From Sphingomonas chungangi (GTDB taxonomy: Bacteria; Pseudomonadota; Alphaproteobacteria; Sphingomonadales; Sphingomonadaceae): a stretch of 64,000 bases of DNA. Each line of letters opens with the position of its first letter. The first letter of the stretch is position 1. This document shows, in pieces, positions 62,194-64,000 of the stretch. Position numbers and translations under genes: made by a program. The stretch lies in NCBI RefSeq assembly GCF_013778325.1, contig NZ_JACEIB010000002.1, positions 113,170 to 177,169 of the forward strand, read 5' to 3'. The notes under the pieces were generated by a model that was not told the origin of the DNA, ran no database searches, and was given only the letters and a program-made list of their open reading frames with translations.

Positions 62194-62631
62194 ATGGCTC
62201 TGTACGAGCATGTGTTTCTCGCACGTCAGGATCTCGCCCAGGCGCAGGTCGACGCGCTGGCGGAGAACGCCACCCAGATCGTCGAGGGACTCGGCGGCAA
62301 GATCGTCAAGACCGAGACCTGGGGCCTGCGCAGCCTCGCCTATCGCATCGCGAAGAACCGCAAGGCGCACTACGTGATGCTCGAGATCGACGGCCCGGCC
62401 GCGACGATCCAGGAACTCGAGCGCCAGCTGGCGATCAACGAGGACATCATCCGCTACATGACCGTCCGCGTGGACGAGCATGAGGCCGGCCCGTCGGCGA
62501 TGATGCGCCGCAACGAGCGCGACCGCGGCGACCGTGGTGGTGATCGCGGCGGCCGTGGCGGCGATCGTGGTGACCGTGGTGACCGTGGCCCTCGTCGCGA
62601 CCGCGACGAAGCGCCGCGCGACGCCGCCTGA
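62194..62631 (+). CDS. rpsF: Ribosomal protein S6
   Basis: 145-residue protein of the 30S subunit, pairing with S18 in the platform. [20 protein letters not shown] and [20 protein letters not shown] are family motifs. The last 35 residues form a Gly/Arg/Asp-rich tail ([13 protein letters not shown]), common in alphaproteobacteria and probably RNA-binding. It heads the rpsF-rpsR-rplI operon. Confidence 0.98.
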   Translation: MALYEHVFLARQDLAQAQVDALAENATQIVEGLGGKIVKTETWGLRSLAYRIAKNRKAHYVMLEIDGPAATIQELERQLAINEDIIRYMTVRVDEHEAGPSAMMRRNERDRGDRGGDRGGRGGDRGDRGDRGPRRDRDEAPRDAA

Positions 62632-62660
62632 GCCCTCCAGAGAGATAGGAACATATAGAA

Positions 62661-62885
62661 ATGGCTCGCCCATTCTTCCGCCGCCGCAAGAGCTGCCCCT
62701 TCTCCGCGAAGGACGCTCCCCGGATCGATTACAAGGACGTCCGTCTGCTGCAGGGCTTCGTGTCCGAGCGCGGCAAGATCGTCCCCAGCCGCATCACCGC
62801 GGTGTCCGCCAAGAAGCAGCGTGAGCTGGCCCGCGAGATCAAGCGCGCGCGCCACCTCGGCCTGCTCCCCTACGTCGTCAAGTAA
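62661..62885 (+). CDS. rpsR: Ribosomal protein S18
   Basis: 74-residue 30S protein, partner of S6. The basic [20 protein letters not shown] start, [19 protein letters not shown] and the conserved [20 protein letters not shown] end are typical. GAGAGATAGG precedes the ATG. rplI follows 11 bases later. Confidence 0.98.
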   Translation: MARPFFRRRKSCPFSAKDAPRIDYKDVRLLQGFVSERGKIVPSRITAVSAKKQRELAREIKRARHLGLLPYVVK

Positions 62886-62896
62886 GGAGTCGCCCC

Positions 62897-63499
62897 ATGG
62901 AAGTGATTCTGCTGGAGCGCGTCGAGAAGCTCGGCGCCATCGGCGACATCGTCACCGTGAAGAACGGCTATGCCCGTAACTTCCTGCTGCCGAACAAGAA
63001 GGCGCTCCGTTCGAACGCCGCGAACCGCAAGGTCTTCGAAGCGAACCGCGCCCATCTCGAGGCCGAGAACGCCAAGAAGCGCGAGCAGGCCATGACGGAA
63101 TCGAAGGACATCGACGGCAAGTCGGTGACCCTGATCCGCCAGGCCTCGAACACCGGCCAGCTTTATGGTTCGGTTTCGGCCCGCGATCTCGCCGAGCTGC
63201 TGCACGCCGACGGCGCGCACGTGAACAAGTCGCAGATCGTGCTGAACAAGCCGATCAAGGCGATCGGCCTGCACGAGGTGAAGGTGACCCTTCACCCCGA
63301 GGTCAGCGTGACCGTGAAGGTCAACGTCGCCCGCTCGCCGGAAGAGGCGGACCTGCAGGCGCAGGGCGTCGATGTCATGGCCGAGATGTTCGAGCGTGAC
63401 GAGGCCGGCTTCACCGAGGATTACGATCCCAACGCCGAGCCGGGCGCCACCGCCGAGGTTCCAGCCGCCGAGCAGGAGGGCGAGCAGGCCGAGGCCTGA
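62897..63499 (+). CDS. rplI: Ribosomal protein L9
   Basis: 200-residue 50S protein bridging the base of the L1 stalk. The N-terminal domain MEVILLERVEKLGAIGDIV and VKNGYARNFLLPNKKAL is the L9 signature; a connecting helix and the C-terminal domain (about 80-150) follow. It extends about 50 residues beyond the E. coli length with an acidic tail (EQEGEQAEA), as in related sphingomonads. A terminator follows. Confidence 0.98.
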   Translation: MEVILLERVEKLGAIGDIVTVKNGYARNFLLPNKKALRSNAANRKVFEANRAHLEAENAKKREQAMTESKDIDGKSVTLIRQASNTGQLYGSVSARDLAELLHADGAHVNKSQIVLNKPIKAIGLHEVKVTLHPEVSVTVKVNVARSPEEADLQAQGVDVMAEMFERDEAGFTEDYDPNAEPGATAEVPAAEQEGEQAEA

Positions 63500-63528
63500 T
63501 CGCGTTTTTCATAAGCTAGGCTGAAAGA

Positions 63529-63562
63529 GCCGCCCGTGAGCGATCGCGGGCGGCTTTTTTTT
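63529..63562 (+). terminator. Rho-independent terminator of rpsF-rpsR-rplI
   Basis: Perfect stem GCCGCCCG (63529-63536) and CGGGCGGC (63547-63554), with two further pairs possible inside, followed by eight Ts. Confidence 0.95.
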
Positions 63563-63836
63563 GGATCGCCAATCTCGTGGCGGCCTTCGCAAAGTGGCTG
63601 ATTCTCGGGCCGGCAGGCCTTCGTTCGCAACGTCCTTCACCGCCAGCGCGACGTCGACGATGCCGTCACCCCGGCGGGCGTTGCAGGCTCCTCGGCGCAT
63701 TCAGAATGCCGCGTTGCAGCAAAACCGGCATGGCGCATCTCCGACAACGTCGTCGCTGATATTCCGCAGTGAAAAATGTTCACTTGTGCGCATGCGAATG
63801 TGCAATCGTGCGCGGGCCGAATCGAAGGGTCGCGAT
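63563..63836. other. Gene-free interval before manC
   Basis: 274 bases between the L9 operon terminator and the sugar-nucleotide gene. Short open frames here lack ribosome sites and family features. The last 80 bases are AT-richer (around 63765-63815) and probably hold the promoter of the downstream gene. Confidence 0.55.
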
Positions 63837-64000
63837 ATGACGGAACGCCGCCGGATCACGCCGGTCATTTTATCTGGCGGATCGGGGACGCGGCTGTGGC
63901 CGCTGTCCCGCACCGGGCGGCCCAAGCAGCTGCTGTCGCTCACGCACGCGGAGACGATGCTGCAGATGACGGCGCGGCGCACGGCGGGCGATCGCTTCGC
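63837..64000 (+). CDS. Mannose-1-phosphate guanylyltransferase, partial (N-terminus)
   Basis: First 54 codons only; the gene runs off the window. The start [20 protein letters not shown] followed by [15 protein letters not shown] is the GDP-mannose pyrophosphorylase nucleotide-binding signature, as in ManC/CpsB/XanB. It makes GDP-mannose for exopolysaccharide or LPS. AAGGG lies eight bases before the ATG. Whether a phosphomannose isomerase domain is fused cannot be seen. Confidence 0.9.
   Translation, partial: MTERRRITPVILSGGSGTRLWPLSRTGRPKQLLSLTHAETMLQMTARRTAGDRF

Noticed and set aside
63563-63836. Short open frames on both strands
   Set aside because: They lack ribosome sites, family features and consistent codon use; one of them spans the terminator region.

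Overview
This is a GC-rich alphaproteobacterial chromosome segment, most likely from a sphingomonad (Sphingomonas or a close relative). The call rests on the zapA / 6S RNA / 5-formyl-THF cyclo-ligase arrangement, DUF2842, DUF1465, DUF465 and host-attachment proteins, a DksA that has lost most zinc-binding cysteines, a PEP-CTERM-like C-terminus, and palindromic intergenic repeats built around CGTTCG...TGTCGAAG. No integrase, transposase, CRISPR array or phage gene was seen. Most of the window is ordinary housekeeping chromosome.

Layout. 1-8.5 kb: gap-pgk (minus strand, pgk cut by the window edge), zapA, a probable 6S RNA, fthC, a tiny His-rich lipoprotein, tRNA-Asp(GTC), an AI-2E/PerM-type membrane protein, purU and katG. 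8.5-14.7 kb: a fused hydantoinase/5-oxoprolinase divergent from an amino-acid permease, then small stress and membrane genes. 14.8-31.3 kb: the accessory block. A PycTM-like (DUF5706) membrane protein precedes a tightly packed run: an exported TPR-CHAT protease, a CHASE2 class III nucleotide cyclase, an exported protein of unknown function, a TpsB outer-membrane transporter and a 2670-residue TpsA exoprotein with ten ~165-residue repeats and a ~200-residue Pro-Thr stalk. 31.3-43.9 kb: YitT, a calcineurin-type phosphodiesterase, a GT39 mannosyltransferase, a GGDEF-EAL protein, a fumarylacetoacetase-family enzyme, hsp20 behind a likely ROSE thermometer, paired DUF465 genes, PilZ, dksA and two exported repeat proteins. 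43.9-54.3 kb: serS, surE, an NlpD-like lipoprotein, a GGDEF protein, rimO, an M17 aminopeptidase, a MarR regulator, an NlpC/P60 hydrolase and argC. 54.3-64 kb: mltG-fabF-acpP and fabG-fabD (type II fatty-acid synthesis, minus strand), a PAP2 phosphatase, a SleB-like hydrolase, rpsF-rpsR-rplI, and the start of a mannose-1-phosphate guanylyltransferase gene.

The most interesting region is 14.8-31.3 kb. A periplasm-facing sensor cyclase, a predicted periplasmic CHAT protease and a two-partner secretion pair appear to form one transcription unit, with a Pycsar-effector-like membrane protein just upstream. A link between cyclic-nucleotide signalling or proteolysis and display of the giant exoprotein is an inference from gene order. 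Smaller leads are four palindromic repeats of two subfamilies, a possible ribosome-binding-site switch before rpsF, a hairpin between acpP and fabF, and a PAP2 phosphatase lacking an expected Asp.
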